Below, in pieces: positions 53,100-64,000 of a stretch of DNA of 64,000 nt. This DNA is from Bolinopsis microptera (Eukaryota > Ctenophora > Tentaculata > Lobata > Bolinopsidae). The first letter of the stretch is position 1. The number at the start of each line of letters is the position of its first letter. Where the stretch lies: NCBI RefSeq assembly GCF_026151205.1, contig NC_087078.1:4171675-4235674 (forward strand), read 5' to 3'. Below the pieces are notes generated by a model. It was not told the DNA's origin and did not search any database. It saw only the letters and a list, made by a program, of their open reading frames with translations. The translations under genes and the position numbers were made by a program.

Positions 53100-54060
53100 G
53101 GGTGTTTGTCGGGTGAATGGCGTGCACTGCTCGGTATCGTTTTGTGTTTGGGCACAGCAATCTATTAATAGATACCAGTGGCCACGTACTTTATAAGTAA
53201 TCTTTTAACGTTTTTGGTTTTGTAATTACTGTATTGACATTGTATACGTGTTGTATTATGTATTAGCTCCACCTGTTGCTTGACTCATGTTGCATATTTT
53301 ACTATGAGTATGACATTGGACATTCTGGTTACTATACTGTTCCTCTGACATCGTTTCAGTTTTATTTTGGTCATTATAGTTATACGTAGTGCCCAATCTG
53401 GAATTTTAAGGAAGAATCTCATACGTAAAAAGCAATAAAACATGCCGGATTTAAAAGCTGCACAATTACTGTGCAAGTGTTATTTACAAGTACAACTCCA
53501 TATTCACCAAAAATGAGTCATGCTCCCTCCGTAGAAGTTAAACATTATTTTTGTATTTCACCAAATAAAAGAATGCATGAGGTGTACATATTTTATTTCA
53601 TCCCTCGATTCAAAATATAAAATTTGTCAAGTCAATGACACAAGGCAACAAAATAACTTCAGCATTAACCAGATATTATTACATTATTGTGGCTATAAAA
53701 ATGACAAATAGATTAAAACAAATATTGCAACTTAGGTCTTAGACCTACGAAAGTTCAGGCACGTTCAGAAGAACACTGACAGTGACAACGGACACATTTC
53801 ATGAAATTGAAAAATAGGCGACAGTTATTCAATTTTAATTTCATCCCAATATATCTTTCGGCCCACTTCACTTCTTAATGACCCATGATATTTGTACCAA
53901 CGAATTTAAAATTGGCACCAAAACTTAACATTAAAATATTTCTTTATATTCAAACGTTAATAATATCAATCTTTAAGGCGAAACGATTTAAACCACAACT
54001 TAAGGAATAAACATTCTTGTTTTACAACAAAATAAGACATTAGTCGTCAAACATTCTTAT
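53100..54060. other. Gene-free stretch
   Basis: AT-rich sequence, probably 3' flanking DNA of the repeat-protein gene. A minus-strand AATAAA lies at 53,592-53,597. No gene recognised. Confidence 0.5.
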
Positions 54061-54067
54061 TTATTCA

Positions 54068-54073
54068 TTTATT
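54068..54073 (-). terminator. Candidate poly(A) signal of the Ala/Pro-repeat gene
   Basis: TTTATT on the plus strand (AATAAA on the minus strand), about 550 bp past the stop codon at 54,623. Confidence 0.35.
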
Positions 54074-54622
54074 CAGTTCTCTACGTTCATCTGTACATAT
54101 TTTCGCTAAAGTTACAGTGCATTTCGTTATTTAAAAAAACGAAATTCATATGTACAAATATATAGGTCACCAAAATCTGCATTCCTAAATATTGGTATTT
54201 ACTTCAAATAATCGATTTGAACTTCCCTAATTTAACAAATATTTCTCAAACTGAAATTATCTTCACTCGAAAACGTAAATTTAAACACCCAATATCGAAT
54301 GGGTGATTTGTCCGAAATATGAGGAATGATGTTAAAATCCTAACAGTAACATATTGTAATAGTCTAGTAAGTACAAGCACTTCGAATGGTCCCACTAGTT
54401 AGGTCACCTTGAATCAAAATCGAGCCCGTCAGCCTCTCAAAAAGTTCTGTGGTAGAAATTAAGCGGCTCAATTTTCCAAACACCCGCATAATCTCTGTAT
54501 CCAAATGTTGACACGAGTCTTCAATCGACAGCATTGCGTATATAAAACAAAATGAAAACAAAGTTAACCTAAAACTAAATGTTAAATAAGTTGGGTGATA
54601 AGTTCCTAAGAAAATGGTTTTT

Positions 54623-56152
54623 CTAACTCCCTTGTTCGACACATTGAGATTCTGAAAGAGGTGCTTCTGTTTTGACTTCAGTACTGACTGGTTCCGGTAC
54701 GACTGACGGCGAAGATTCGGCTGTGACAGGTTCAACTGGGGCAGCTTCTTCTACTGGGGCAGCTGCAACTGGGGCAGCTTCTTCTACTGGGGCAGCTGCA
54801 ACTGGGGCAGCTGCAACTGGGGCAGCTTCAACTGGGGCAGCTGCAACTGGGGCTGCTTCTTCTACTGGGGCAGCTGCAACTGGGGCAGCTTCAACTGGGG
54901 CAGCTTCAACTGGAGCAGCTGCAACTGGGGCAGCTTCTTCTACTGGGGCAGCTGCAACTGGGGCAGCTGCAACTGGGGCAGCTTCGACTGGAGCAGCTTC
55001 AACTGGGGCAGCTGCAACTGGGGCTGCTTCTTCTACTGGGGCAGCTTCAACTGGGGCAGCTTCGACTGGGGCAGCTTCTTCTACTGGGGCAGCTGCAACT
55101 GGGGCAGCTGCAACTGGGGCTGCTTCTTCTACTGGGGCGGCTGCAACTGGGGCAGCTTCAACTGGGGCAGCTTCAACTGGGGCAGCTGCAACTGGGGCAG
55201 CTTCTTCTACTGGGGCAGCTTCGACTGGAGCAGCTTCAACTGGGGCAGCTGCAACTGGGGCTGCTTCTTCTACTGGGGCAGCTTCAACTGGGGCAGCTGC
55301 AACTGGGGCAGCTTCAACTGGGGCTGCTTCTTCTACTGGGGCAGCTGCAACTGGGGCAGCTTCAACTGGGGCAGCTTCAACTGGGGCAGCTGCAACTGGA
55401 GCAGCTTCTTCTAATGGGGCAGCTGCAACTGGGGCAGCTGCAACTGGGGCGGCTTCGACTGGAGCAGCTTCAACTGGGGCAGCTGCAACTGGGGCTGCTT
55501 CTTCTACTGGGGCAGCTGCAACTGGGGCTGCTTCTTCTACTGGGGCAGCTGCAACTGGGGCAGCTTCTTCTAATGGGGCAGCTGCAACTGGGGCAGCTGC
55601 AACTGGGGCAGCTTCGACTGGAGCAGCTTCAACTGGGGCAGCTGCAACTGGGGCTGCTTCTTCTACTGGGGCAGCTTCAACTGGGGCAGCTTCGACTGGG
55701 GCAGCTTCTTCGACTGGAGCAGCTTCGACTGGGGCAGCTTCGACTGGAGCAGCTACAACTGGAGCAGCTTCAACTGGGGCAGCTTCGACTGGGGCAGCTT
55801 CAACTGGGGCTGCTTCTTCTACTGGGGCAGCTTCAACTGGGGCAGCTTCGACTGGGGCAGCTTCGACTGGGGCAGCTTCGACTGGGGCAGCTTCTTCTAC
55901 TGGGGCAGCTTCTTCTACTGGGGCAGCTTCAATTGGGGCAGCTTGTTCAGGAACAGTAGTGGCAGCATCACTCTCAACAGCCGCGACCTCCGCAGCCGCC
56001 TCCGAAATTACTGCCAACTCCTCGTGGGTTGCATCTCCATTAATTTTGACTGGTTCCTCCTCCGGCCTCATCTGGTTTTCTGGCGAGTGGGATGGACTTA
56101 CCGTGGACTGAGAGTCTCCCATCAAACGAGGGTCCACTTGTACCTTCTTCAT
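54623..56152 (-). CDS. Ala/Pro/Val/Glu tandem-repeat protein
   Basis: One exon, 509 aa from ATG 56,152. A good acceptor (GTTATTTCAG at 56,159) precedes CAAAACATG, so an upstream exon exists, coding or not. The N-terminus is acidic (VQVDPRLMGDSQSTVSPSHS; EEELAV-type and AAEVAAVES stretches). The middle, about residues 75-470, is 5- and 6-residue repeats (APVEA, APVEEA, APVAA). The C-terminus is SVVPEPVSTEVKTEAPLSES, ending in CVEQGS. Predicted wholly disordered, with no signal peptide or membrane segment. Function unknown; similar low-complexity A/P/E proteins occur as linkers and scaffold tails. The sense strand is chosen from the acceptor and the coherent acidic flanks, because all frames across the repeat are open. 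The 3' end could alternatively belong to the coiled-coil gene upstream, but no phase-0 donor near that gene's stop fits. Confidence 0.6.
   Translation of the reverse strand: MKKVQVDPRLMGDSQSTVSPSHSPENQMRPEEEPVKINGDATHEELAVISEAAAEVAAVESDAATTVPEQAAPIEAAPVEEAAPVEEAAPVEAAPVEAAPVEAAPVEAAPVEEAAPVEAAPVEAAPVEAAPVVAAPVEAAPVEAAPVEEAAPVEAAPVEAAPVEEAAPVAAAPVEAAPVEAAPVAAAPVAAAPLEEAAPVAAAPVEEAAPVAAAPVEEAAPVAAAPVEAAPVEAAPVAAAPVAAAPLEEAAPVAAAPVEAAPVEAAPVAAAPVEEAAPVEAAPVAAAPVEAAPVEEAAPVAAAPVEAAPVEAAPVEEAAPVAAAPVEAAPVEAAPVAAAPVEEAAPVAAAPVAAAPVEEAAPVEAAPVEAAPVEEAAPVAAAPVEAAPVEAAPVAAAPVAAAPVEEAAPVAAAPVEAAPVEAAPVAAAPVEEAAPVAAAPVEAAPVAAAPVAAAPVEEAAPVAAAPVEEAAPVEPVTAESSPSVVPEPVSTEVKTEAPLSESQCVEQGS
54740..55945 (-). 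repeat. 15/18-bp coding minisatellite
   Basis: About 75 copies of a unit GCTGCCCCAGTTGAA or GCTGCCCCAGTTGCA, some with an extra GAA codon, on the minus strand. Both 15-bp and 18-bp units keep the frame. The absence of TA-containing triplets leaves long open frames on both strands. Confidence 0.95.
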
Positions 56153-56158
56153 GTTTTG

Positions 56159-57263
56159 CTGAAATAACATCGGTTAAGATTTATGTCAAGTTTCCCATGG
56201 CAGAATGTCTCAGTGTGGGTCTCCTTTCTGTCATTTTTAGTTCATCAGTTTTTCTGTCCTATTTTTATGAAGTCGGTGACAGGGATGAAGTGGAGTTGGG
56301 TACATGATGCATGGGGATGTGGAGACACAGAGAGGAATTAAGAGGTATGATTAATGATGACATATGAATCCATGAGGTGATGAACGATGATACCCTCCTG
56401 AATGAAGACGAAATGTTCCTGAGTAGTGAACGAATAGTGAATCATTGCTGTCATAGGTCAGAAGTAAATATTTTGGGGTGTCTTGAGCCAGTCGCTAGTG
56501 AGAAAATATTCTCATTACATATATATTTCATTTAGAACTGTCAGACACATTATTTCTTCTCACGCTGGTTTAATTTGATCATGAAAATGAGACAGAGTAC
56601 TTTCAAAAGCAATAATATAGACACAGAATCACAAGCAATCAAAATTTGCCAGTATGCTTCATGTCCTTCACAAAAACTTATCAAAATTTTAACATGAAAT
56701 ATAAAACAGATTGTGCCGAACAAGAAAATAATTAATTCAGGTATTTTCTTATACAGTAAATCAGTCTGGGGGTAAATTTTGTAAGGTCGAGTTCATTTTG
56801 ATTTAATGACCGCCTGTTTATGTTCATTTTAAATCTTTAGAGTTCAGAGTTAAGTCAGATTGTACGGCGTCAGCTCCGTCAACTGGCCCCAGCAGATTCC
56901 TCTGAGTGGATATATAAAACATATCAGTTTACTTGTCTGTTTTGTGTTAAATTACTTGATAATATTACGAAATTTACATCGGTGGAATGAAAACTATTTC
57001 GTGAGAAAGACATGTATGATTCTGGAAATAATAACCAATAAATCTATGCTACTTCCATCTACACTCAGTATAGTACCTACTACCTAACTCAAACAAATAA
57101 CTTCACCCGTGCCGACTATAATACAATAACTCCCCGCGCACACATACAGGATATAAACCCCAAAAACTAAGATTTGTCTCAGTAGCACAGACTGTGACAG
57201 GAAAGGTAAAACACCATAGAAATCAAAGGCCTCTCTACTCGCTGTTTTCTCGCCGTCGTACAG
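56159..57263. other. Gap between two minus-strand genes
   Basis: About 1.1 kb that should hold the upstream exon and promoter of the Ala/Pro-repeat gene and the 3' UTR of the coiled-coil gene. I see no clear AATAAA or core promoter and no coding exon. Confidence 0.45.
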
Positions 57264-60200
57264 TCACAAAGCGTCGTTTTCAGAACCACTACGAGAGTCC
57301 GAACTGGAGGAATCTAAAGAATGTCCGTTTCCGCTCTCATTTTCTTCCGTCCTCTCAAACTCCGGGAACTCCTCCAGGACTGCCGCCCTGTCTATGAGCG
57401 GCATGCTGATCGACCCGAACCCCTGATCCTCTGTAGTCAGGTTAGTGTCGGTGAAGGTGTCCCTGGTACAGGTCTCATCCTCCAAGTTATACAACTCTAC
57501 TGAGGTTCTCTTTCTGAGGAGGTCTGGTAGAGGTTCAGACCTCTCCAGCTCTTCGGCTGCTGCAATCTCCTCTTCTCTGTTCAGGACGTACTGCAGTGCT
57601 ATATCACTCACACTCACCCTCCTTCTCACAACATCTGGGCTGTTAAAACTTTCAGCAGGCTCCTCCCAGGAGACTCCTTGAGGTGTGGTGGGTCTGATCT
57701 TCAGTTGATCCTCCTCCTCTTCTGTAGAGTTGTAGAGAGGGACTGGTTGAGGAGTGGGAGCATCAAGGAGAGGAGCGCACTTCATTTTCATCTCATACTC
57801 CTTGTCTTCAGACTCTCTTCTCTCCACATACCACTTAGCTCGGTCAGTGACTCTCATCTTCCGTTCTGCATCTGAAGAGTCCTCCTCCGACTCACTGTAC
57901 AGAGGCACTGGCGTAGGGTCCTTAAGTGCTGGTTCCACTTCCATACCCTCCTCCCATCTGAGCACTATGTTGCTGATACTCGACCTGCGATTCAGGGCTG
58001 TATCTGAGTCCTCGTCACTGATCCCTTATCACATCCTTTTCATTCTCTTCTGAGTCATTGGGTTTTTCGAAATCGTTAGCCATTCGTTCGATGCTAAGGC
58101 TTCCTGTCAGTTTCTTTGCGTCAGAGCCTGATTTTATTCGAGAGCGTTGATTCTTCTTCTTGTACTTTTCTACCATTACTGGTGATAGAGTTGAGTTGCG
58201 GAGACTGATAGTGTTTTCTTCGCTCTCCTCTAGGTCAAGTGAATCAGGAGTTTCCTTTTCGTTCTCATCCTTTTCTTCGTGCCTCTCCTCTTCCACATCT
58301 TCTTTGTAAGATCTGAAGCGCCGTTTCATCTCATCTAAACTGTTGTTTTGTCTTCTAAGCATTTCCATATCATCCTCTGAACCGGTGAAATTTCTCTCTT
58401 CAACATCTTTAAACCTAACTCTCATATCATTGACACTGTGTCTTCTTTGCTTACGAGTCGGAGTGTTAGAAGGTCGGTATCCTAATCTTTCGTCATCCTG
58501 GTAGATTAAGCTGAGATCTTTGACCTTGTTTCGGCGAGTTTGGTAGAGTGGGTACTCAAAGAAACCGTTATCAACTTCATATTTAACCAGCTCCCTTCTT
58601 GCTCGCGGATCACACTCTACGGTTCTCTCCAGTTTGTTACGATGTGCAACTGAGTCGAAAGAGTTGGCCATCTTGGATACACTTCCTCGACGTTTGTTCA
58701 ACTCCTCAGGTGTCTCTATTGGCGTCTCTTGGTCGAGCATCTCTTCCTCCCTATCAATTCCCATCTTCTGCTTCAGCTCGTTCTCGCTGTAATACCGATA
58801 TCTGGGGTCGTATCGAGAGGTAGGATCCTGCTTGTACCCCCGGGAGGATCCTGGTCTTTCATGAATTTGCATCTCAAGCTTGTTAGCAAGTTCCACAGTT
58901 TCAAATGAACTTGCTAGATTGGACACACTTCCACAGCGCTGTCTCAGTTCCTTGTGGTCAGTGATAATCTGGTCCTGGTCTGCCTCAGAGTGCTCCTTGT
59001 TTATCAATGACAGCTCCCTCAGCTCCTTCACTGTAGATCTCAAGATCTCCTCTTCAGTCTGGTCTTCCAGCCCAGCTCTGCTCGGATGATCGTAGTAGAA
59101 GGGATGGTCGAAGTAGTAAAATCCGGGATAACTTGGTTCGTACAGAGCTGGGTCCTCTATTTTCACACGTCTAAAGTTCTTGTGAGGTTTGACAGGAGGA
59201 ACCCCGGGAGCTTGCTCAACAGCAGCTTCCTTCGCTTCGTACTGTTCCCTCAGATTAACAACAGAACCTCTAGCTCTCCTGAAGGCAGGAGATAACCGTG
59301 GTTCCGCGTTTTCATTTTTGGTTTCTTTTTGTTCCGCAACCTTATCCGGGTAGCAGACCTCGTAGGTTCCTTCAGAGAACAATTTTCTGTAGTGCGACTC
59401 TTCAAGAGTATAACCGTATAGCAGAGCCCGGAAACTGAGGAGGAACTCTTCAACCTCCAACGTGAACAGTTGGACTATGTTCCCGTGTTCATCTCTCTTA
59501 CTCCATCTGGGACGGATCGTGTCCTCTTCTGTAACGTAGTCCAGGACGATGTACTCCTCGCACTTTGCTTTGTCGTAATCTATGAGGCGCAGGTAATCCT
59601 GCAGATGGAGAATCCGAAACATGTTCTGGTTCTCCATCAGCTGCTCAGTACGACTTTTAATGTCGGTTGGTGTGGGTGAGCGGAACAAGGTGACCTTGTT
59701 TTCTTCTCCTGGATCTAGTGGTTGAGGAACTGGTCTATTATCAGCCACTGGTTTATGTATGACTTCGCCGCGATCTTGTGACGCGAGTTGTGAATTGTAA
59801 TCGTCCAAAAATGTCAACTCTGATTTGTTACTGGTCTGTTTTGTTTTATTCGGTCTGTCTTTCTAAGATTAAGATACATTAATTTTAGTATGATTTAGAG
59901 GCCCAATTTATTTAAACATGATGGAATTTATTGTAAATGCATCCCAAAATGAATTTAAAACTTCATCTTACCCTAGCAGCCAAAAAGTCAGGATTATGTT
60001 TCGACGTTCGTTTCTCGTAATCCTTCCTTGCCCTGACTGCATCTTCCATGAGCAAATGTTTCTTGGCTTGGTGTTCAGCTTCAGCTACAGCATCCTCGAA
60101 GAAAGCTGAGAAAGAATGCGTCGGATTATTCGACCAGCTAGTAGAAGAATGAATATTATTTCAAAAATCCTTAGAGTTGGTAGCGTCGGTTTTATTGTGG

Positions 60201-62181
60201 ACTAACTCGGGGCCGTCAGTCTAATTTGTTAATTAGACAAGGGCTATGGATGACGGATCCAGAGGCTGTCTATAAATAACTCCTGGAACTTTGTATGAAT
60301 TCACGACTGATGCGCTAAGTAAGAAAGGAATGTAGGGATACTAAAAGCGCAATCATCACTACGACTATTAGGCTGTTAGAGCATAGTCATAGTGATGATT
60401 GCAACCCAGCCCTTATCGGGTGTAACTAATTAGCAGAAACGATCCAGGGTGTTGAACTGTAAATGTTCTCTAACCCTCAACGTAATTGTTCAATAATTCG
60501 AAACTAAGCCTTGACATTAGAGAGATCTTACATTTCAGTGTGCCAACATCTGCTTCAATATCGATAGAAACATTAAGTCCGGAATCTCTGAGCGCATGAT
60601 CCAGTCGTTTGAGAGAATCTTCAGCTAATCTTAGTCGTTTCTCCAGCCTCTTCCTTTCTTTCGTTTCAATCTGTGAGCATGTGGTTTTAACTAAGATTCT
60701 AAAAGTCTAAGAATGAGAAAGCAGTAGCAAGTTAGAGCAAGATGAGCCACTCTGATAACACAATAAAACTCCGGTCACGTGATTACCTCCAAAACGCCAG
60801 CAGTTCTACCCAGCTCGAGCTCAGTCTCCATCTTTTTAGCGTGTACTTCCTGTAAAATCATCAGCTTCATAGCAAAGCGCATAGCATGCTTTCTAAAATT
60901 GATATAGCCAAACACTCATTAAACTCAAAAACAAGACATAAAACCAAATTTAATTGACATAAATGGGCAAAACTTAAAAAAATAAAGTGTTATCGCGTTG
61001 AATTTGGCTTAGTCTAACTAGGGTTTCTATTTCAATATGCATTCTTGGGATTCTTAAAGGTTCAAAATGATTGTTCCATGGGAATATCCGGAAACGGTGT
61101 AGGATATTTAACAGGCGAGATTTCATTCTGGATAAGAGCAGTTATTGTAAGATGCAGTGTTTTGAATTTATTACAATGCGCCCGAAGCGTATACACACAT
61201 ATGTGGCTTAGGTTAAAAAATTATACCCAGACCCCGGGCGTCCAATCTATGATCCCATCAGAGATATGTAACGATCCTGATATTACATCATACATATTAT
61301 GCCTTACACTGTGCTTTCAGCAATACTCATAAGATCATATCGATCGATTGCGAATCACGATATAATATCGCATGCAACATGCGCGCGCGCCATATTGGCA
61401 TGGCCGGCCGGCCATCCCGCGTTCTTATTTTGCGTCGACTTATTCTTATCAATGACTTGGCGCGTTACCTTAGGTCGAATCCAGATTTTCAAAATTTCCG
61501 CCAGAATTTTCGACTTTCGACTATGTCGTCATATCAGCATAAAACAATTACCTCGAGATTTATCTGAGCCTCAGTGGCGGATCGCAGCAACTTCTTCTTC
61601 TCCTCTTCAAAAACTTGAGCCTTCTTTTCTTCCTCCTGTAGCCTGAATTGTAATCTGTTGCCTGTTACTGAATAGGCTCACACAAAAACAATATTCCTAT
61701 CTTCTTAAAAGTGTAAAGATAAGAAATATTCTAACTGAATACAACTTCTTGTTAAGACAAACTAGAAATATATGTATGAATGTATTATGTGCATAAGTAC
61801 GTTCAATCACAGTATAATCCATATAGATTGATGGGTAGAAACGTCTCTGAATAAATAAATAAACATCAAAGTTGTGCATAACAAGCATGATCTAATAGTT
61901 TTAGAATGATAGAATTGAGTATAAAAAAAACTTTTAAGCAAAGTGCACGCGATTTAGAACTAAAAGGAATGTGACAGCCAATTGTCGTGGCAATGGCTTT
62001 AGTGTGTTATTAAACCTGTGATCGAGAATTATCTTGACGACATACATTCAAACAGACACACAAACACACAAACAAACATACTGCTGCTCAGTTTTTTGTT
62101 TTTCTGCCACCAATTTCTTCGATTCCTCCTCGACAGTCATCAGATGAGACTTAAGCTCGTTGCTAGTAGCTGCTAGTTTCT
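57264..62181 (-). CDS. Coiled-coil protein with RRxSVxxL-type repeats (5' partial)
   Basis: Exons read on the minus strand: 62082-62181, 61552-61642, 60787-60849, 60532-60670, 59972-60105, then a long exon from 59862. Phases agree throughout (1-2, 2-0, 0-0, 0-1, 1-0, 0). The first part is coiled coil (KSHLMTVEEESKKLVAEKQK; ERKRLEKRLRLAEDSLKRLD; FFEDAVAEAEHQAKKHLLME). The long exon is acidic and repeats a short motif: RRGSVSKMANSFD, RCGSVSNLASSFE, RARGSVVNLREQYE, RRHSVNDMRVRF, GSLSIERMANDFE and, after the frame change, RRSSISNIVLRWEE and RRRVSVSDIALQYV. The chain stops at TGA 58,015-58,017, but a frame open from 58,025 to 57,264 continues the same style. The motif resembles phosphorylatable actin/cytoskeleton-linked repeats, but I do not recognise the family. 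The gene starts beyond the window. Confidence 0.7.
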
Positions 62182-63504
62182 CTGAAATAATGACAGTTAA
62201 CAAAGTGTGAACATTCTGCCATTGTTCATTGTTCATTGTCTGCCAACATTCCACTCACATTATATAGACGACTACAGGATTTACCATCAGTACCCGATTT
62301 AATTATTCAAATAATGTTCGAGAACAATTTGTCGGCAAGTATTTAATATAATACAGCTGTTAAATTGATTTAATGTAACATAAGTCATAACATGTCAACA
62401 GATGTAAAGAACTCCTTCAAATAAAGTTACCAGCCTCAGTTGTAACATTGATATTGTAACATTGAGGATCCTTGGACAAAATCCTAATTTCTGATAAAAT
62501 GTACAATATTGTGTTACCAATCTTACACGGCATTAGTTGATTAATATCTATAAATAACTGCAGAGTAACAAGTATAATAACCCGAGAGTAACGAGTATAA
62601 TTGCCCAGTTACTGAGTAAAGTTACTCCTATACAGTGATAAAAGGCGTGCCAATGTGCTTTACTCATTAAAGAGTTATCAGAGCACATTTATTTCAATTA
62701 ATACAATCAGGATACGATCACGATAATATCTAGATATCCACTAAACTATCATCACTTAACTCATAAATACCTAATTGGATCTTACTGCCTAAACAGGGAA
62801 CTGTACATTTAAGTACTGGATGTAATATATCGGGACAAATTGTACCCTCCAATCTCCATTACCAGGCTACGTTTACTGACCTATGATTTGGGGGGGACCA
62901 ATAGTGTAAGTTTTGATGAAGGAGCAGGGGGTAGTACTTTAAACCCTTTAAAGACCGTTAATGGCAGCAGTACACTATTTAAACCGGGAGTCAGCTAATT
63001 CCAGGGTTGTACAGAACAAGAGGCATGCCCAGTCCCTGTATGTATACTGTATAGCTATAAGTACAGTAGTGAGCAGTGCAGTAGCGGTGTGCAATTATGA
63101 TGATTAGCTGTTAAACAAGGTGTCGGAACACACGTGATTAGTTAGCCTTGTATCATGGTTTATACTGCTCCAGGGTTATGAGGTTCGGTGTAACACGTGA
63201 TAGCGTTAAACCAATCAGGAGACAGAATGAGCCAGACTGTCACGTGACATTACATCTTCTTATATGGGCATCACGTGTAATTACTGTCCTGCCTCCCCAA
63301 CAGTAGGTAAGTATATTACCCTTACATGTAATACATGCAATAATTCCCAGTGCATAACATTTTCTCGCTAGAAAACACCGCCTTTCTGAAGCAGTGTGTC
63401 AACAATCGTGTCAACACCATGTCAAATCCTACATTTAACCCAGCTCCCCAGTGACATGTAGTTAACTTTACAAAAAACATATCCCGGTTCCTGACGCTGT
63501 TACC
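62182..63504. other. Intron or upstream DNA of the coiled-coil gene
   Basis: AT-rich. A CACGTG cluster (63,131; 63,196; TCACGTGA at 63,240-63,247; 63,271) lies within 150 bp. The open frame at 63,322-63,537 (-) overlaps the start of the tandem array and looks non-coding. Confidence 0.5.
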
Positions 63505-64000
63505 ACGCAAAATTACACTGCCGTTACTAAGCAACATTACACTACTTTAACCACGCAACATTGCACTGCCGTTACTAAGCAACATTACAGTACTTTAACC
63601 ACGCAACATTACACTGCCGTTACTAAGCAACATTACACTACTTTAACCACGCAACATTACACTGCCGTTACTAAGCAACATTACACTACTTTAACCACGC
63701 AACATTACACTGCCGTTACTAAGCAACATTACACTACTTTAACCACGCAACATTACACTGCCGTTACTAAGCAACATTACACTACTTTAACCACGCAACA
63801 TTACACTGCCGTTACTAAGCAACATTACAATACTTTAACCACGCAACATTACACTGCCGTTACTAAGCAACATTACACTACTTTAACCACGCAACATTAC
63901 ACTGCCGTTACTAAGCAACATTACACTACTTTAACCACGCAACATTACACTGCCGTTACTAAGCAACATTACACTACTTTAACCACGCAACATTACACTG
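63505..64000 (+). repeat. 48-bp tandem array running out of the window
   Basis: The unit holds ACGCAACATTACACTGCCGT then TACTAAGCAACATTACACTA and CTTTAACC. Each unit is itself an old duplication (CGCAACATTACACT / AGCAACATTACACT). About ten copies in view, nearly identical, and it continues beyond 64,000. Confidence 0.95.

Noticed and set aside
54364-54735. Minus-strand 123-codon frame overlapping the end of the Ala/Pro-repeat gene
   Set aside because: It overlaps the gene in another frame and becomes a random Phe/Leu-rich stretch past the stop.
54672-56111. 479-codon open frame on the plus strand (Thr-Gly-Ala-Ala-Ser repeats)
   Set aside because: It is the mirror of the minus-strand coding minisatellite. 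The minus strand has the splice acceptor and coherent non-repeat flanks.

Overview
This is nuclear DNA from an animal, most likely a marine invertebrate; I cannot name the species. The evidence is AT-rich sequence (roughly 36% GC by eye), many short exons with ordinary GT-AG junctions, long introns packed with minisatellites, and decayed non-LTR retrotransposons. It also carries homologues of animal genes: an LSH/HELLS chromatin remodeler, a PLEKHH/MAX-1-type MyTH4-FERM protein and an HSPBAP1-type JmjC protein. There is no bacterial, organellar or viral gene organisation and no CRISPR array. I found no tRNA or rRNA.

Layout. 1-2.7 kb: AT-rich DNA without a recognisable gene, then a retroelement ORF1 relic on the minus strand (2.78-3.12 kb). 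3.39-8.79 kb (+): HELLS/LSH in ten coding exons, 844 aa. 9.95-47.49 kb (-): a PLEKHH-like gene, converging tail-to-tail with HELLS. I reconstructed 22 coding exons whose splice phases agree: N-terminal coiled coil, Ser/Thr/Pro-rich middle, MyTH4, FERM. No PH domain was visible in the 10 kb where it would be expected, and the first FERM strand is also missing from my model. Its introns hold a reverse transcriptase relic, about twenty minisatellites, a perfect 57-bp palindrome, long hairpins, E-box and CRE-like arrays, and one array that copies a splice donor about nine times. 47.69-48.83 kb (-): an intronless HSPBAP1-type JmjC gene only 200 bp upstream of the first recognised PLEKHH exon.

49.2-53.1 kb: a retroelement graveyard, with the 3' end and poly-A of a non-LTR element followed by nested GC-richer repeats and roughly 430-bp direct repeats. 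54.6-56.15 kb (-): a low-complexity Ala/Pro/Val/Glu repeat protein. 57.26-62.18 kb (-): the 3' part of a coiled-coil protein gene whose long last exon repeats a short Arg-Ser-Val motif. Its last part lies in another frame after a TGA (an indel, or +1 frameshifting). 62.2-64 kb: no gene recognised, ending in a 48-bp tandem array that runs out of the window.

The genes do not form an obvious pathway. HELLS acts on nucleosomes and DNA methylation. The MyTH4-FERM protein and perhaps the coiled-coil protein are cytoskeletal. The JmjC protein is a putative 2-oxoglutarate oxygenase. All exon boundaries come from reading splice signals and frames by eye, without transcript evidence.
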